Assembly: GCA_964588665.1 (NCBI GenBank)
Contig: CAZPQQ010000004.1
Span: forward strand, 37,980-101,979
DNA length: 64,000 nt
Source: UBA2160 sp964588665
GTDB lineage: Bacteria > Chloroflexota > Dehalococcoidia > Lucifugimonadales > UBA1123
Direction: 5' to 3'
Part shown: piece after piece, positions 1 to 9,043 of the stretch
Layout of the letters: every line of letters starts with the position of its first letter
How positions within the stretch are numbered: position 1 is the first letter of the stretch
Program-made: the position numbers and the translations under genes
The notes under the pieces: generated by a model
The model's input: only the letters and a program-made list of their open reading frames with translations
The model's database searches: none
Told to the model about the DNA's origin: nothing

Positions 1-2
1 AC

Positions 3-231
3 ATCTACTGGACATCAACCTTCATTGGACAAAATGACAGCGACAATTTGCTGGAAGCCGGCGAAAAAGTCGAGTTGAGCCCACGCTTAGCGGGATCAGC
101 GGCAGCGCAAGCTCTACCCCGGTGGTCGGTGAGACCAAATGGGACATCGAGCTCCGAGCGGCTGGCGGCGGATCGGTGGTGATTGAGCGCACGATGCCAG
201 ACCTCATCGAGCTCGTGATGAACCTGAACTA
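3..231 (+). pseudogene. C-terminal part of an archaellin-like (archaeal flagellin) gene, apparently frameshifted
   Basis: The gene is cut by the window edge. Reading frame 3 up to about base 78 and then frame 2 to the TAG at 229-231 joins two halves that resemble the C-terminal part of archaellins: first a stretch with NDSDNLLEAGEKVEL, then TKWDIELRAAGGGSVVIERT followed by a short tail ending in MNLN. Archaellins typically have a LxxGE element and then a KPP-G-A-ltveRT-P ending, which is the basis of the call. Neither frame alone encodes both halves. One base appears to be missing near 78-83, so this is either a real frameshift or a sequencing error. Archaellum-type genes are known in some Chloroflexota. 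The upstream part and any archaellum cluster lie outside the window. Confidence 0.55.
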
Positions 232-262
232 GCCCGACCGCGGAGCAGCAACGCTAGAAACC

Positions 263-296
263 GAAGAGGCGCGCCGATTTGTCGGAGCGCCTCTTC
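263..296. terminator. Bidirectional hairpin terminator between convergent genes
   Basis: Perfect 10-bp inverted repeat GAAGAGGCGC (263-272) and GCGCCTCTTC (287-296), with an inner 4-bp stem CCGA/TCGG around a 4-base loop. It sits between the end of the archaellin-like gene (+) and the end of the DUF255 gene (-), the expected place for a shared terminator. The T-tract is weak. Confidence 0.6.
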
Positions 297-359
297 AATT
301 TGGGAGAGCACGCCCGCATCTCAGATTGCCGAACAGGGCGTGCGCCCGCGACAGCGCCG

Positions 360-2408
360 TTAGCCAACCAACTGTTGCGCCAGACTCCTCGAATCCGTCA
401 CAGGAAGCTGGCAGACGTATTTCTCGCAGACGTAGGCGGCAGCCTTGCCGTCCACCATCGGCCGATCGGACGTCAACGGGGATTCCAAACGTTCGGCGAC
501 ATCCGGATCCGCTGACACGAGCACTCGGTTTGGCAGGTAGACCTCAAACACCGCCTGGGCCAGTTTACGGGTGTCGTCCGCCTTTCGGTGACCGACTATT
601 GCGATCTCTTTCGGGCGCGATAGGTGGAAGTCCAAGACGCAAAGCCAATGGCCAACTGCGGTCGGATGATGCGACATCAGGTATGCCGCCGATCGCAACG
701 ACGCGACTGCTTTTATCTCGTAATCGCGATTGTCGGTGACGACGGCCAGCCGGAGCAAGACGTCCGTTGCCATCGAGACGCCGGAGGGCAGTGCGTTGTC
801 GGTTGCGTCGCGGGGCTTGACGACGAGGCGTTCGTGATCGGCGCCGGTGTCGTAAAACTGCCCGCTGTCTTCGTCCCAAAACAGGGCGACCATCTCATCG
901 GCCAAAGCAATGGCTTCAGTCAGCCAAAGCGGATCGAGATCGGCCTCGTGCAGCGCGATCAATCCGTCGATCAGACTTGCGTAGTCAGCGAGGTATCCCA
1001 GAAGTTTCGCCTCGTCGTTTTTATAAGTCCTTAGAAGCCTTCCGTTTTTGCGCACTGCGCCCAGCAAGAACGAAGCGTTCTTACGGGCAATATCGACGTA
1101 TTCTGGCGACGCCAGGACGGCGCCGGCCTCGGCGAATGCGCGCAACATCAGGCCGTTCCATTCCGTCAGGACCTTGTCGTCCCGAAGCGGCGGCACGTGC
1201 TGCTGTCGAGCCTTCAGAAGCTTTCGCTTGGAGTCAGCGACGTCAGCGTCAAGGCGCTCCCGGCTCAGGCCCAACTCGTCGGCCAACGCGTCTCGGGACA
1301 CCGCCTCGTGGAGGATTGTTTTGCCTTCGAAGTTGCCTTCGACGGTCACGCCGTACAGTCTGTTGACGAGACCACCGCGGTCCTCGCCAAGGACATCCAC
1401 GATCTCGCCGGGACTCCAGACGAAATACTTGCCCTCGACGCCCTCGCTGTCGGCGTCCTGGGCCGAGTAGAATCCCCCCTGGGGCGAAGTCATCTCTCGC
1501 CCGACGTAATCGAGAGTCTCCTCGACGATCCGGCGATGCTCGCGCTGGCCCGTCGCCTGGTAGGCGTGGAGATAGAGCTTCACAAGCAACGCGTTGTCGT
1601 AGAGCATCTTCTCGAAGTGAGGCACCAGCCAGGTTGGATCCGTCGAGTACCTGTGGAATCCGCCGCCAACCTGGTCGTAGATTCCTCCTCGAGCCATCCC
1701 GTCAAGCGTCAACTCGATTGCGTTCATCACGTCTGCGCCGCCGGTTCTGGCGTGATGCCGGAGCATGAACTCCCAGATCATCGGCTGCGGAAATTTGGGC
1801 GCCGCGCCGACGCCGCCGTGAACGTTGTCGATCTGGTCGTCAATCGCATTGGCGGCGTCGTCCAGTGCCTCAAGAGCCAACGGCGCCTCGTCGTCCTCAA
1901 CCGGCGCGACTATCGCGCGGATGCGTTCGACGAGTTGGGTCGCGATCTCTTGAGCCTCGTTGCGATTGTCGCGATAGACGTCGGACATAGCCTGGAGCAC
2001 CCGCGGAAACCCGGGCATGCCGGCCCGATCGGCGGGCGGGAAGTACGTGCCGCCGTAGAACGGCTCACCCGCCGGCGTCAGCATCACGGTCATGGGCCAG
2101 CCGCCTGAGCCTGTCATCTGTTGGACCGCGGACATGTATATCGAGTCGACGTCCGGCCGCTCCTCACGGTCAACCTTGATGCACACGTACAAATCGTTCA
2201 TCAGTGCGGCAATCTCGTCGTTCTCGAACGACTCGCGCTCCATGACGTGACACCAGTGGCACGCGGAATAGCCGACGCTGAGGAGGATCGGTACATCTCG
2301 GTCTCGCGCAATGCCGAACGCCTCTTCGCCCCAGGGATGCCAGTCGACGGGGTTGTCGGCGTGCTGCAGCAGGTAAGGGCTCGTCTCGTGGATCAGTCGG
2401 TTCGGCAT
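360..2408 (-). CDS. Thioredoxin-domain protein, YyaL/SSP411 (DUF255) family
   Basis: A 682-residue protein, the usual length for the family. The N-terminus is a thioredoxin-like domain (about residues 1-165) with the family signature SPYLLQHADNPVDW and a CHWCH motif (Cys50, Cys53). The rest matches the family's alpha/alpha-barrel part, similar to N-acylglucosamine 2-epimerase folds. The biochemical function of bacterial members is not established; human SPATA20 is the relative. ATG start with no clear ribosome site. Only 15 bases separate it from the upstream selenoprotein candidate, so the two thioredoxin-fold genes are probably co-transcribed, which suggests a shared redox role. Confidence 0.9.
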   Translation of the reverse strand: MPNRLIHETSPYLLQHADNPVDWHPWGEEAFGIARDRDVPILLSVGYSACHWCHVMERESFENDEIAALMNDLYVCIKVDREERPDVDSIYMSAVQQMTGSGGWPMTVMLTPAGEPFYGGTYFPPADRAGMPGFPRVLQAMSDVYRDNRNEAQEIATQLVERIRAIVAPVEDDEAPLALEALDDAANAIDDQIDNVHGGVGAAPKFPQPMIWEFMLRHHARTGGADVMNAIELTLDGMARGGIYDQVGGGFHRYSTDPTWLVPHFEKMLYDNALLVKLYLHAYQATGQREHRRIVEETLDYVGREMTSPQGGFYSAQDADSEGVEGKYFVWSPGEIVDVLGEDRGGLVNRLYGVTVEGNFEGKTILHEAVSRDALADELGLSRERLDADVADSKRKLLKARQQHVPPLRDDKVLTEWNGLMLRAFAEAGAVLASPEYVDIARKNASFLLGAVRKNGRLLRTYKNDEAKLLGYLADYASLIDGLIALHEADLDPLWLTEAIALADEMVALFWDEDSGQFYDTGADHERLVVKPRDATDNALPSGVSMATDVLLRLAVVTDNRDYEIKAVASLRSAAYLMSHHPTAVGHWLCVLDFHLSRPKEIAIVGHRKADDTRKLAQAVFEVYLPNRVLVSADPDVAERLESPLTSDRPMVDGKAAAYVCEKYVCQLPVTDSRSLAQQLVG

Positions 2409-2423
2409 AAAATCGCGACCCGC

Positions 2424-3914
2424 TCAGAGACCGACAATGTCGAGGGTGGCGACGTCGAGCGTGTCGAGCAGCACGGTCCGGATGGCGTGGTTGTTGGTGT
2501 CTGCGACGAACATCCGGCCGTCCGAGACGCTGACGCCGCCTGGTTCGTGGAATTGGGCGTCGCTGGCCGGGCCGTCTTCGGCGCCCGCCAAACCAGACCC
2601 CAGAAAGACGCTGGCTCTCCTGGCAGCCGGTGAGATGCGCTTGATTCTGTTGTTGTAGGTGTCCGCGACGTACAGCACGCCGTCGTCGAGGTCGATGCCC
2701 AAGGGGTGTTGCAGTCTTACCTCGTCGCCTACGCCGTCTACATCTCCGAACGTGAACAGGTCCGTGCCCACGATCGTCTTGACGGCGCCGGACAGGTCCG
2801 TGTCAGCCATTCGGACGGCGCTGGTCTCGGAGTCGGTGAAGTACAGGACCTCTCCGTCGGCGACGATCCCGCTCGGTTGGGCGAGCTGCGCGGCGGTCAG
2901 CGGGCCGTCGACAATCCGCTCGCGACCGCTGCCGGCATGGGGTCGAACCTCTTGGGTCGCCAGATCCATCCTCCATAGCTGGTGGAGGCCTGCCATCGCT
3001 ATGTAGAGAAACCGATCGGTCAAGGTCACGTCCCAAGGCGAACTCAGGGCCGTTTCCGGTCCCGGGCCGCCCTGGCCGAATCCGGATGCCTGTTCCCCGG
3101 TTCCGGCGACCGTGCGAACCATTTTCGCCTGAAGATCGACCAGCCTGATGGCATGGTTCTTGGTGTCCGCAACGTACAGGTTCGTCCCGGAAAGAGCGAG
3201 ACCCTGCGGGTCGTGAAATTCGGCGCTCACAAAGCCGCCGTCAGCCATGCCTTGGGCGCCTGACCCGATGGTCTGGATGGCTTCGCCATCTAGCGTCGTG
3301 ATGACGATGCGGTTGTGATTTGAGTCAGAGATGTACAGCCGGTCGTTGGGTCCGTCGGCAAGGACCTTGCCGGGAAACGACAATGGCCGGTCCCATTCGC
3401 GCTCGCGCTCCGGCCTGAACTCCATTTCGCCCTTGCGCATAGTCCCGAGCTCGTCGCCGCTCGCGATCATACCCGCGATGAACTCTTCCAATGCATCGAA
3501 CGTGAACTCGCCCTCGTGTTTGCCAACGACATTACCCGCCCAGTCGATGAACATCAGCGTCGGCCAGGCCCGGACACCGTACTGCTGCCACACCTGGAAA
3601 TCCCGGTCGTTGACGACGGGATGGTCGATTTCGTACCGCAGAACCGCCCTCCGCAGGTTCTCGGTCTCCTTCTCAGCCGTGAACTTGGCCGAGTGGACGC
3701 CAACGACAGTCAGCTCTCGGGAGTATTTCTCTTCCAGTTTCCGCAACTGCGGAAATACGTGCATGCAGTTAATTCAACAGTAGGTCCAGAAGTCCAGGAT
3801 CACGAGTCTGCCGCGAAGGTCCGCCATTTTCAACGGCCGGTCAGTGTTCAGCCAATCCAGGCCGTCGACGAAATCAGGAGCGGAAACGGCGGCAGCCGTG
3901 GTGCGGGGTGACAT
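2424..3914 (-). CDS. NHLRC2-like thioredoxin/NHL-repeat protein with in-frame UGA (probable selenocysteine)
   Basis: Reading through one TGA (3774-3776) gives a 496-residue protein. An N-terminal thioredoxin-like domain (about 12-150) carries LDFWTYC-U-INCMHVFP where relatives have WTYCCINC. The UGA therefore replaces the first cysteine of the CxxC pair (position 47, giving U-I-N-C with Cys50). From about residue 160 there are roughly six NHL repeats (for example LYVADTKNHAIRLV, LYVADTYNNRIKRI), predicted to form a beta-propeller. The start at 3914 is supported by a GGAGG 10 bases upstream. The frame is open and conserved on both sides of the TGA, and a SECIS-like hairpin follows. The alternative is a nonsense mutation. 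No sel genes or tRNA-Sec are visible in the window, so genome-level support is missing here. Confidence 0.75.
3738..3755 (-). promoter_or_regulatory. Candidate bacterial SECIS hairpin
   Basis: On the coding strand, TTTCCGC-AGTT-GCGGAAA forms a perfect 7-bp stem with a 4-base loop. The loop begins 25 bases after the UGA, inside the range known for bacterial SECIS elements, and has a G as its second base, as the bacterial consensus requires. It lies within the coding region, as bacterial SECIS elements do. Confidence 0.6.
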
Positions 3915-4136
3915 GATGAGGTTTCCTCCGGGCGTAGCAGTTCGCCGTATTGCGTCACGAGTCTGAATCCGATTATGACAGAGGGCGGGCATACGCGACC
4001 AGTAATTCGCCTGCAACGCCCGTGCTCAGCGCATGTCACGCCGCAGCGGATAACGCCCCGCGTGCACGATTGCCGGCACACCACGTGTTAGCATTGTCGC
4101 GATGCATTTCCTACGGATCCCGCCCAACCTCGGACC

Positions 4137-5486
4137 GTGCCCACCTTGAGTCCCCGTAGTAGAGTTTCTTCGGACTCGGACATCGAGGCGTCGGACGCGA
4201 TTGCCAGCAGGGGATTCCGGCTGCCACTGGCTCCGGGCCGAACGCCTTTCTACTACGGCTGGGTGATCCTGGCGGTTGCCACGGTGGCCAACTTCGCGTC
4301 TTCGCCGGGGCAGACTTACACCTTCTCTGTATTCCTCGAACACTTCCGCAGCGATCTGGGCCTGCCGTCGACGCTGATCTCGACTCTGTACCTGATTGGC
4401 ACCGTCACCGCGTCCGTGATGATCGTGGGCATCGGTCGCGTCCTCGATCTGCTGGGCGGACGGGTGATGTTGGTCGTTTCGGGCTTGTTGATCGGATTCG
4501 GGGCGCTGTGGATGAGCCAGGTCTCGGGCGCCGTCGAATTGCTGATCGGATTCGCGATGATGCGAACGCTAGGGCAGGGGTCGTTGTCGCTGATTCCAAC
4601 GACCTTGGTGTCGATCTGGTTCGTGCGAAACCGTGCTCGAGCGCTCGCTATCGTGGGACTGGGCGGAGCGGTCGCCGGCGGGGTGTTCCCGATCATGTCG
4701 AGCTGGCTCATATCCGTTTTCGACTGGCGCGGCGCGTGGGTCGCCATCGCGATCATCGTGTGGTCAATCCTGCTCCTCCCGGCCGCTGTGCTCGTGCGAC
4801 GAAGCCCGGAGTCGGTCGGGCTGACGCCTGACGGGGAGAAGCCACAGGCGACGCGAGCAAGCGGCGGTCAATCGACGGTCGAAGAGTTCGCGTTCACGGT
4901 CCGAGAGGCGGTCCGGACGCGATCTTTGTGGCTGTTGATGTTCGCCGCGACCGCGCAGTCGATGGTCGCGACCGGCCTGATGTTCCACCAGATATCGCTG
5001 TTCGGCGCCCGCGGTCTGTCGAGCTCGACGGCGGCGGGAGTATTCGGCGTGATCGCGCCCGCTATGATCGCAGGCCAGTTCTTTTCGGGGTTCCTAGCGG
5101 AGCGGTACCCGCTCAGGTACATGGTGGCAGCGGCGCAACTGTTCCTCACGGCAACAGTGCTGTTCACATTCCTGGTGTCCGCTCCGTGGCACGTGTTTCT
5201 ATACGGAGCGATTCTCGGGCTGACGACCGGCTTCCTGATGAACAGCATGATGGCGATCTGGCCGCAGTACTACGGTCGAGAGCACCTGGGCAGCATCCGA
5301 GGCGTAACGCAGTTCGCGAGCATGGCCGCATCCGCAGCGGGCCCGCTTCCGCTGGCCGTCGCCTTCGACGTCACCGACTCGTACACCGCGGGTTTGGTCG
5401 TATTCGCGATCGTACCGCTGGTGTGCGGAGTGGCCGCGCTGCTGGCGGTTCGGCCGACGTTGCCGGTGCGGCTGGCGCCGCGGTAG
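4137..5486 (+). CDS. Major facilitator superfamily transporter
   Basis: A 449-residue membrane protein with about 12 hydrophobic segments and the typical two-half MFS layout with a polar central loop (around residues 220-245, RRSPESVGLTPDGEKP). The first segment follows FYYGWVILAVATVANF, typical of monocarboxylate/oxalate-formate-type MFS members. The substrate cannot be told. GTG start at 4137. Transcribed divergently from the thioredoxin/NHL gene, so 3915-4136 should hold promoters for both directions. Confidence 0.85.
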   Translation: MPTLSPRSRVSSDSDIEASDAIASRGFRLPLAPGRTPFYYGWVILAVATVANFASSPGQTYTFSVFLEHFRSDLGLPSTLISTLYLIGTVTASVMIVGIGRVLDLLGGRVMLVVSGLLIGFGALWMSQVSGAVELLIGFAMMRTLGQGSLSLIPTTLVSIWFVRNRARALAIVGLGGAVAGGVFPIMSSWLISVFDWRGAWVAIAIIVWSILLLPAAVLVRRSPESVGLTPDGEKPQATRASGGQSTVEEFAFTVREAVRTRSLWLLMFAATAQSMVATGLMFHQISLFGARGLSSSTAAGVFGVIAPAMIAGQFFSGFLAERYPLRYMVAAAQLFLTATVLFTFLVSAPWHVFLYGAILGLTTGFLMNSMMAIWPQYYGREHLGSIRGVTQFASMAASAAGPLPLAVAFDVTDSYTAGLVVFAIVPLVCGVAALLAVRPTLPVRLAPR

Positions 5487-5671
5487 AGTCGGTTGATGCG
5501 CGACGGTCGGCGGGAAGTTTCACTATCTTCGCTTGGGGGTTTCTGACGCGCGACCGGTGTTTGGGAAACAAACTGGCGGCGGCGCTGTGCTTGCTAAGCC
5601 ACGGGACAGTCGGAACACGCACAGTCGCCCGTATAGAGGGCAAACTCCCGCGATGGCGCAGACCCGCATCG

Positions 5672-5760
5672 ATGAAACAAAAGCTACTGAAGTGTTGCAT
5701 CAAGCCGGATAGAACACGGCGGGTGTCGCAAAGCTATTTAACAAACACGTTGTCTCTGTG
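5672..5760 (+). repeat. Partial copy (D) of a dispersed short element
   Basis: Begins ATGAAACAAAAG, then nine unrelated bases, then TGTTGC, the same spacing as copies at 6730 and 19534. It can be read as a short peptide starting MKQKLLKCC and ending at 5760. The 3' conserved block of the full element is not recognisable. It lies in the 5487-5733 gap and overlaps the 3' end of the HNH gene on the other strand. Nothing else is seen in this gap. Confidence 0.35.
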
Positions 5761-6612
5761 ATATCGGATGAACTCTGGTTTCGGTGGATGTTTCAACGGG
5801 GCCGCAGCGGTGTGCCCGTCAATCGCATTTAATGCGTTCCTGACGTACTGGCTGAGCTCCACGGTGCGAGGACGACAGATCACGCGCATTGAGTCACTGA
5901 ATGTGAAATAACCTTTGTCGAACAACGCATCATACAACGTCGATAGGCACAACCCGTTGGATGGATCAAGCCGGGACTCAACGCGTGCCGACCACGGGAC
6001 TATGTGGCTCGCGACCAATAGATCCGTTTCTGTCGTTTCGGTCAGGCAACATTGAGATCCGTAGCTCGTCAAGACTCGCCTTCTGAAAACGGACTGTTTG
6101 AGTCTCGCCGAGATTTCCGTGGGGTAGTTTTCGATCGCATAGTCGTCCAAGGGGTTTTGATGTTCAGGATCTGTGGGTTCGATCGTCGGCTCGAAAAGAT
6201 CCGCTCTGCCATAATACGAACTCACGTCCACCTTAGGAGCGGCGTTGTTGACTTGCAGCATATGGCCCCTGATCGTCCCGACCCACCTCCTTGCGTTGGA
6301 CTTACTACTTACGGATAAGGAGTCCTCGGTGAACAGATGACTGACTGCCTGGTAAGGCATGACATAGAAATTCCGTGGTTCGTACTCATTGCCGATGATG
6401 ATCAAACTGAAGCTGGACGCAAAGCGTCGGATGTAATCTTGCATCGTGCGACGCGCGAAATTGAATTTATGTTCTGGTGTCGTGGCCATGAGCACATAGT
6501 TAGCTCGTTTGAGTTCAGATTTTCGAGCAAATGCAAGATTCGACATGGCTTCAAGCTCCATCGTTGAGGCATTCGGCCCAATATGATGTTCGATGGCAAT
6601 GACTAGGCACAC
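5734..6612 (-). CDS. HNH endonuclease domain protein
   Basis: 292 residues. The C-terminal third carries an HNH_2-type nuclease motif: a cysteine-containing strand (GSQCCLTET), then ASHIVPWS with the catalytic histidine, then NGLCLSTLYDALFDKG. The N-terminal two thirds are not recognised and may be a target-recognition domain. GTG start at 6612; an internal ATG at 6561 is an alternative. The gene is AT-richer than the housekeeping genes here and sits alone in an accessory stretch, consistent with a restriction- or mobile-element-associated nuclease acquired by transfer. Substrate unknown. Confidence 0.75.
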   Translation of the reverse strand: MCLVIAIEHHIGPNASTMELEAMSNLAFARKSELKRANYVLMATTPEHKFNFARRTMQDYIRRFASSFSLIIIGNEYEPRNFYVMPYQAVSHLFTEDSLSVSSKSNARRWVGTIRGHMLQVNNAAPKVDVSSYYGRADLFEPTIEPTDPEHQNPLDDYAIENYPTEISARLKQSVFRRRVLTSYGSQCCLTETTETDLLVASHIVPWSARVESRLDPSNGLCLSTLYDALFDKGYFTFSDSMRVICRPRTVELSQYVRNALNAIDGHTAAAPLKHPPKPEFIRYHRDNVFVK

Positions 6613-6729
6613 ATTAGACTAGAGTATTTGGCGTGCACACGGGATTTATATCATGAGACGATTCCCGAAATCCAATCTGGTCATGAGCGACGCACCTGGG
6701 ATCCTGAGAAACTCGGACAGCTCGAGTCG

Positions 6730-6856
6730 ATGAAACAAAAGATGACCATCTGTTGCACGGTCGCCGGCCGGTTGCCGGATCCTAGGCACGAGTCGCCCGT
6801 CGGGAATTGACGCGGCGAATTGCAAAATGAAACCACGTACACAGCATTCTGTTGCA
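6730..6856 (+). repeat. Dispersed short element, copy A
   Basis: A 127-bp unit with a conserved 5' block (ATGAAACAAAAGATGACCAT then CTGTTGC) and a conserved 3' block (CGTACACAGCATTCTGTTGC) starting at a second ATG exactly 97 bases downstream of the first. Copy C at 19534 matches about 24/27 bases in the 5' block and 26/30 in the 3' block, while the middle has diverged without length change. The first block can encode a 26-residue peptide (MKQKMTICCTVAG...) ending at 6810. The second begins the small membrane ORF at 6827. No known element was recognised. Confidence 0.5.
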
Positions 6857-7117
6857 CCGGTGACCGGCATCGGCCCTTGGGGAGGATTCATGCTCGGGCT
6901 GCTCGTCGGCAGCCTCATCTTGGCGGCTCTATCCTTTGGGATGGTGCCGTTGTACCCGCGGGACGCCCCCACACTGCTGCCCGAAGTCGCGGGCGTTGAC
7001 GGCCCCGTCGAGTTCACTCGCACTGATGTCTCGTATGGGAGGACTCTGTCAGCAAGTCAAGGCACTGCTGGACGCCCACTGGAGAGACGAGCGATGATTT
7101 CAGACCGATCTGCGTAG
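6827..7117 (+). CDS. Small hypothetical membrane protein
   Basis: 96 residues, with one clear hydrophobic segment (about residues 22-44, FMLGLLVGSLILAALSFGMV). The N-terminal residues (MKPRTQHSVA) lie in the 3' block of the dispersed element and resemble the corresponding peptide at 19631 (MNQRTQQSLA). No ribosome site is obvious and the family is not recognised. The last third could be non-coding. 7118-7379 downstream holds no gene that can be supported. Confidence 0.3.
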   Translation: MKPRTQHSVAPVTGIGPWGGFMLGLLVGSLILAALSFGMVPLYPRDAPTLLPEVAGVDGPVEFTRTDVSYGRTLSASQGTAGRPLERRAMISDRSA

Positions 7118-7379
7118 AAGGACGGCCCCGTCACTGGCGACATCCGCTGACGGCGTTGTTGCCGAGTTCGCGACATGTATCGAAACATGACAGGATGTCT
7201 CACCGTCTATTGATCGTGACGCTCGGACAAACACGGACAAACCAAAGGACGCTGCGCGGGCTCCCCCGCAGCGCATGCGGCTTGTAGTACGATGCCCCGG
7301 TGATAGCAAGCGGCGAAATGCCACCTGCGGAAATGTAACTCAAAGGAGATGAGAACTGTGAGAGATTACATCCAGCGGA

Positions 7380-7958
7380 ATGGCCCCCTATGCGTTGATC
7401 CTGATCTTGCTGCTAGTGATTTTGGGGTTCGCGGTCGATAGTTGTTACGACACGCTCTATCCCCCTGCAGCTGCAACGCCCAAGGTGGCCGCGGCAACGA
7501 TCACACCGCCATCGGCATTGCTCTACGCCGACAACTTATATCTCTTCGCTGTAACCGTCGAAACTGACATTGTGGTCGTGGGGCTCAAAAAGACACTGAC
7601 GGTCTACATCGACCAAACCGTGGGCATAGACGACCGCCTTCATCAATTGACGGTTGACATACAGCCTGGCAAGAAATCGGGCTCGCAAGTGTTTCTGCTC
7701 AAGTGCACACCTGCCCGCCCATGGACTCTCGTGGGTGATGGAGCCGACGACGCCGAAGACGAGGCGAGTTTCGAAGTGGAGGCGGAGGTCGTGACGGATT
7801 ACTGGAACACAACCGGAGACGGTGTTAGCGAAATTGACTGTATCGCGGGGACGCACCCAGGGACGTCGTCTGGAAGCATCGTAATTGGCGAGGGCGTAAT
7901 CGAAATACCAGGCTACGAGGAACTGGTTGAGGAATCCGGCTTGGACCTCGGTAACTAA
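7380..7958 (+). CDS. Hypothetical exported or membrane-anchored protein
   Basis: 192 residues with a strong N-terminal hydrophobic segment (APYALILILLLVILGFAV), followed by a beta-rich, acidic ectodomain with two later cysteines; family not recognised. A good ribosome site (AAAGGAGA at 7342-7349) points to a GTG at 7358, but that frame is closed after 27 codons. The ATG at 7380 has no ribosome site. One extra base near 7378-7380 would join VRDYIQR to MAPYALI, so a small frameshift at the 5' end is likely. It is placed here at the open ATG. Confidence 0.45.
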   Translation: MAPYALILILLLVILGFAVDSCYDTLYPPAAATPKVAAATITPPSALLYADNLYLFAVTVETDIVVVGLKKTLTVYIDQTVGIDDRLHQLTVDIQPGKKSGSQVFLLKCTPARPWTLVGDGADDAEDEASFEVEAEVVTDYWNTTGDGVSEIDCIAGTHPGTSSGSIVIGEGVIEIPGYEELVEESGLDLGN

Positions 7959-8355
7959 CGTCACAAGGGCGGTTTATTGGGTTTGCAGCACCCCGTCTCC
8001 GCACTCAAACCACCCGGATGCGCATATGCTCGAGCCAATTCAATGGAGGTCGAGATCATCAAATCGCCAAGTCGGATTGCACGCAATCCCGCACCATGCC
8101 TCCGAGATGAAACATAACATGACAATCTGTTTGATTACTCGGCGGGCCGCGGGAGCCAATGGGCATCGTTTGACTCACGAAATTCGGGCAGGCGACAGAC
8201 TTGGTGCGACATCGCGTCCAGCAATTCGTGACACGCGGCTCAGCGGTGTATCGACACCGTCGTTGTTGACATTAGCCGAACGGGATATCGCGCTAAGGCT
8301 TCGGTCTGTCAGAGTTGGTAAGACCGAGGTCCGTTCCTACGAAGCAGTTGCTCCG
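7959..8355. other. Intergenic stretch containing element copy B
   Basis: No gene can be supported here. Only the weaker element copy at 8107-8233 was recognised. Confidence 0.4.
8107..8233 (+). repeat. Dispersed short element, copy B (diverged)
   Basis: The 5' block ATGAAACATAACATGACAAT matches copy A at about 22/27 bases. Exactly 97 bases downstream a GTG starts a block with CAGCAAT that only weakly resembles the 3' blocks of copies A and C (about 16/30). The encoded peptide starts MKHNMTIC against MKQKMTIC in copy A. The 5' similarity is convincing; the 3' similarity is not. Confidence 0.35.
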
Positions 8356-8760
8356 CTAGCCCGCCTGATGTTCTCGGAGCCGGTTATGCCGGATTCCTGC
8401 AGTTCCTTGATCTGAGCGTCGGTGTAGCCGGGTTCGCGCAGCACTTCCTCGTTGTGCTCGCCGACGGTTTGGGGGCGATCTGCGCAGATTGGCTGGGGTG
8501 TCTGAGAGCTTTACCGGGAATCCGGTCAGCTTCACCGTGCCGTAGGCCGGGTGATCCGCTTCGATCACCATCTCGTTGTGCACGGCCTGCGCGTCCTCGA
8601 ACACCTCTTGCAGGTCGTAGACCGAGCCGGGCGGCAGGCCGTTGGCGTCGAACCGCTCCTCCGCTTCGGCGGGCGTGAACTTCTTGAACGCCTCCTCGAG
8701 CACGGAGCGGAGGGCAGGGGAGCCGTTCCGTCTGCGATTCACTCTGTCGAATTCGCTTGA
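8356..8760 (-). pseudogene. Degenerate C-terminal fragment of a CaiB/BaiF CoA-transferase
   Basis: This segment aligns along its length with the last ~390 bases of the intact gene at 16260-17504. The shared protein stretch includes ALRSVLEEAFKKFTPAEAEE, and later DHPAYGTVKLTGFPVKLSDT and PANLRRSPP. One extra base around 8467-8475 shifts the frame relative to the intact copy, and everything encoding the first two thirds, including the catalytic Asp region, is missing. Upstream of about 8760 the sequence is unrelated. It lies in the same orientation as the intact gene, on the other side of the two FtsX genes. Confidence 0.75.
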
Positions 8761-9043
8761 CGGAGCCTCGCAACTTCGCCTCGACTGGAGTGCCTGGTGT
8801 TTGACCGATTTCGCCCCTGATGAAGCGTCCGTCGCCAATATGGGATCGGCTTCGCGACAAGATGGAGGAGGTCCTGGCTGGACCTACTCCATACGTACGT
8901 GGGCCGACCGCGCGACCGCCGCGACTGTGGTATATTCCCTGCGACTCTGGGGCACAGGGTTCTCGGAATACGCAGGGTTGGGTAGCGTGGCACGGCTGCC
9001 AAGATGATTGAGGGGCGGTGTCTGCATGCGCCATGAACTCTGA

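Noticed and set aside
1197..2108. Plus-strand open frame of 303 codons
   Set aside because: It is antisense to the DUF255 gene, a GC-rich mirror frame.
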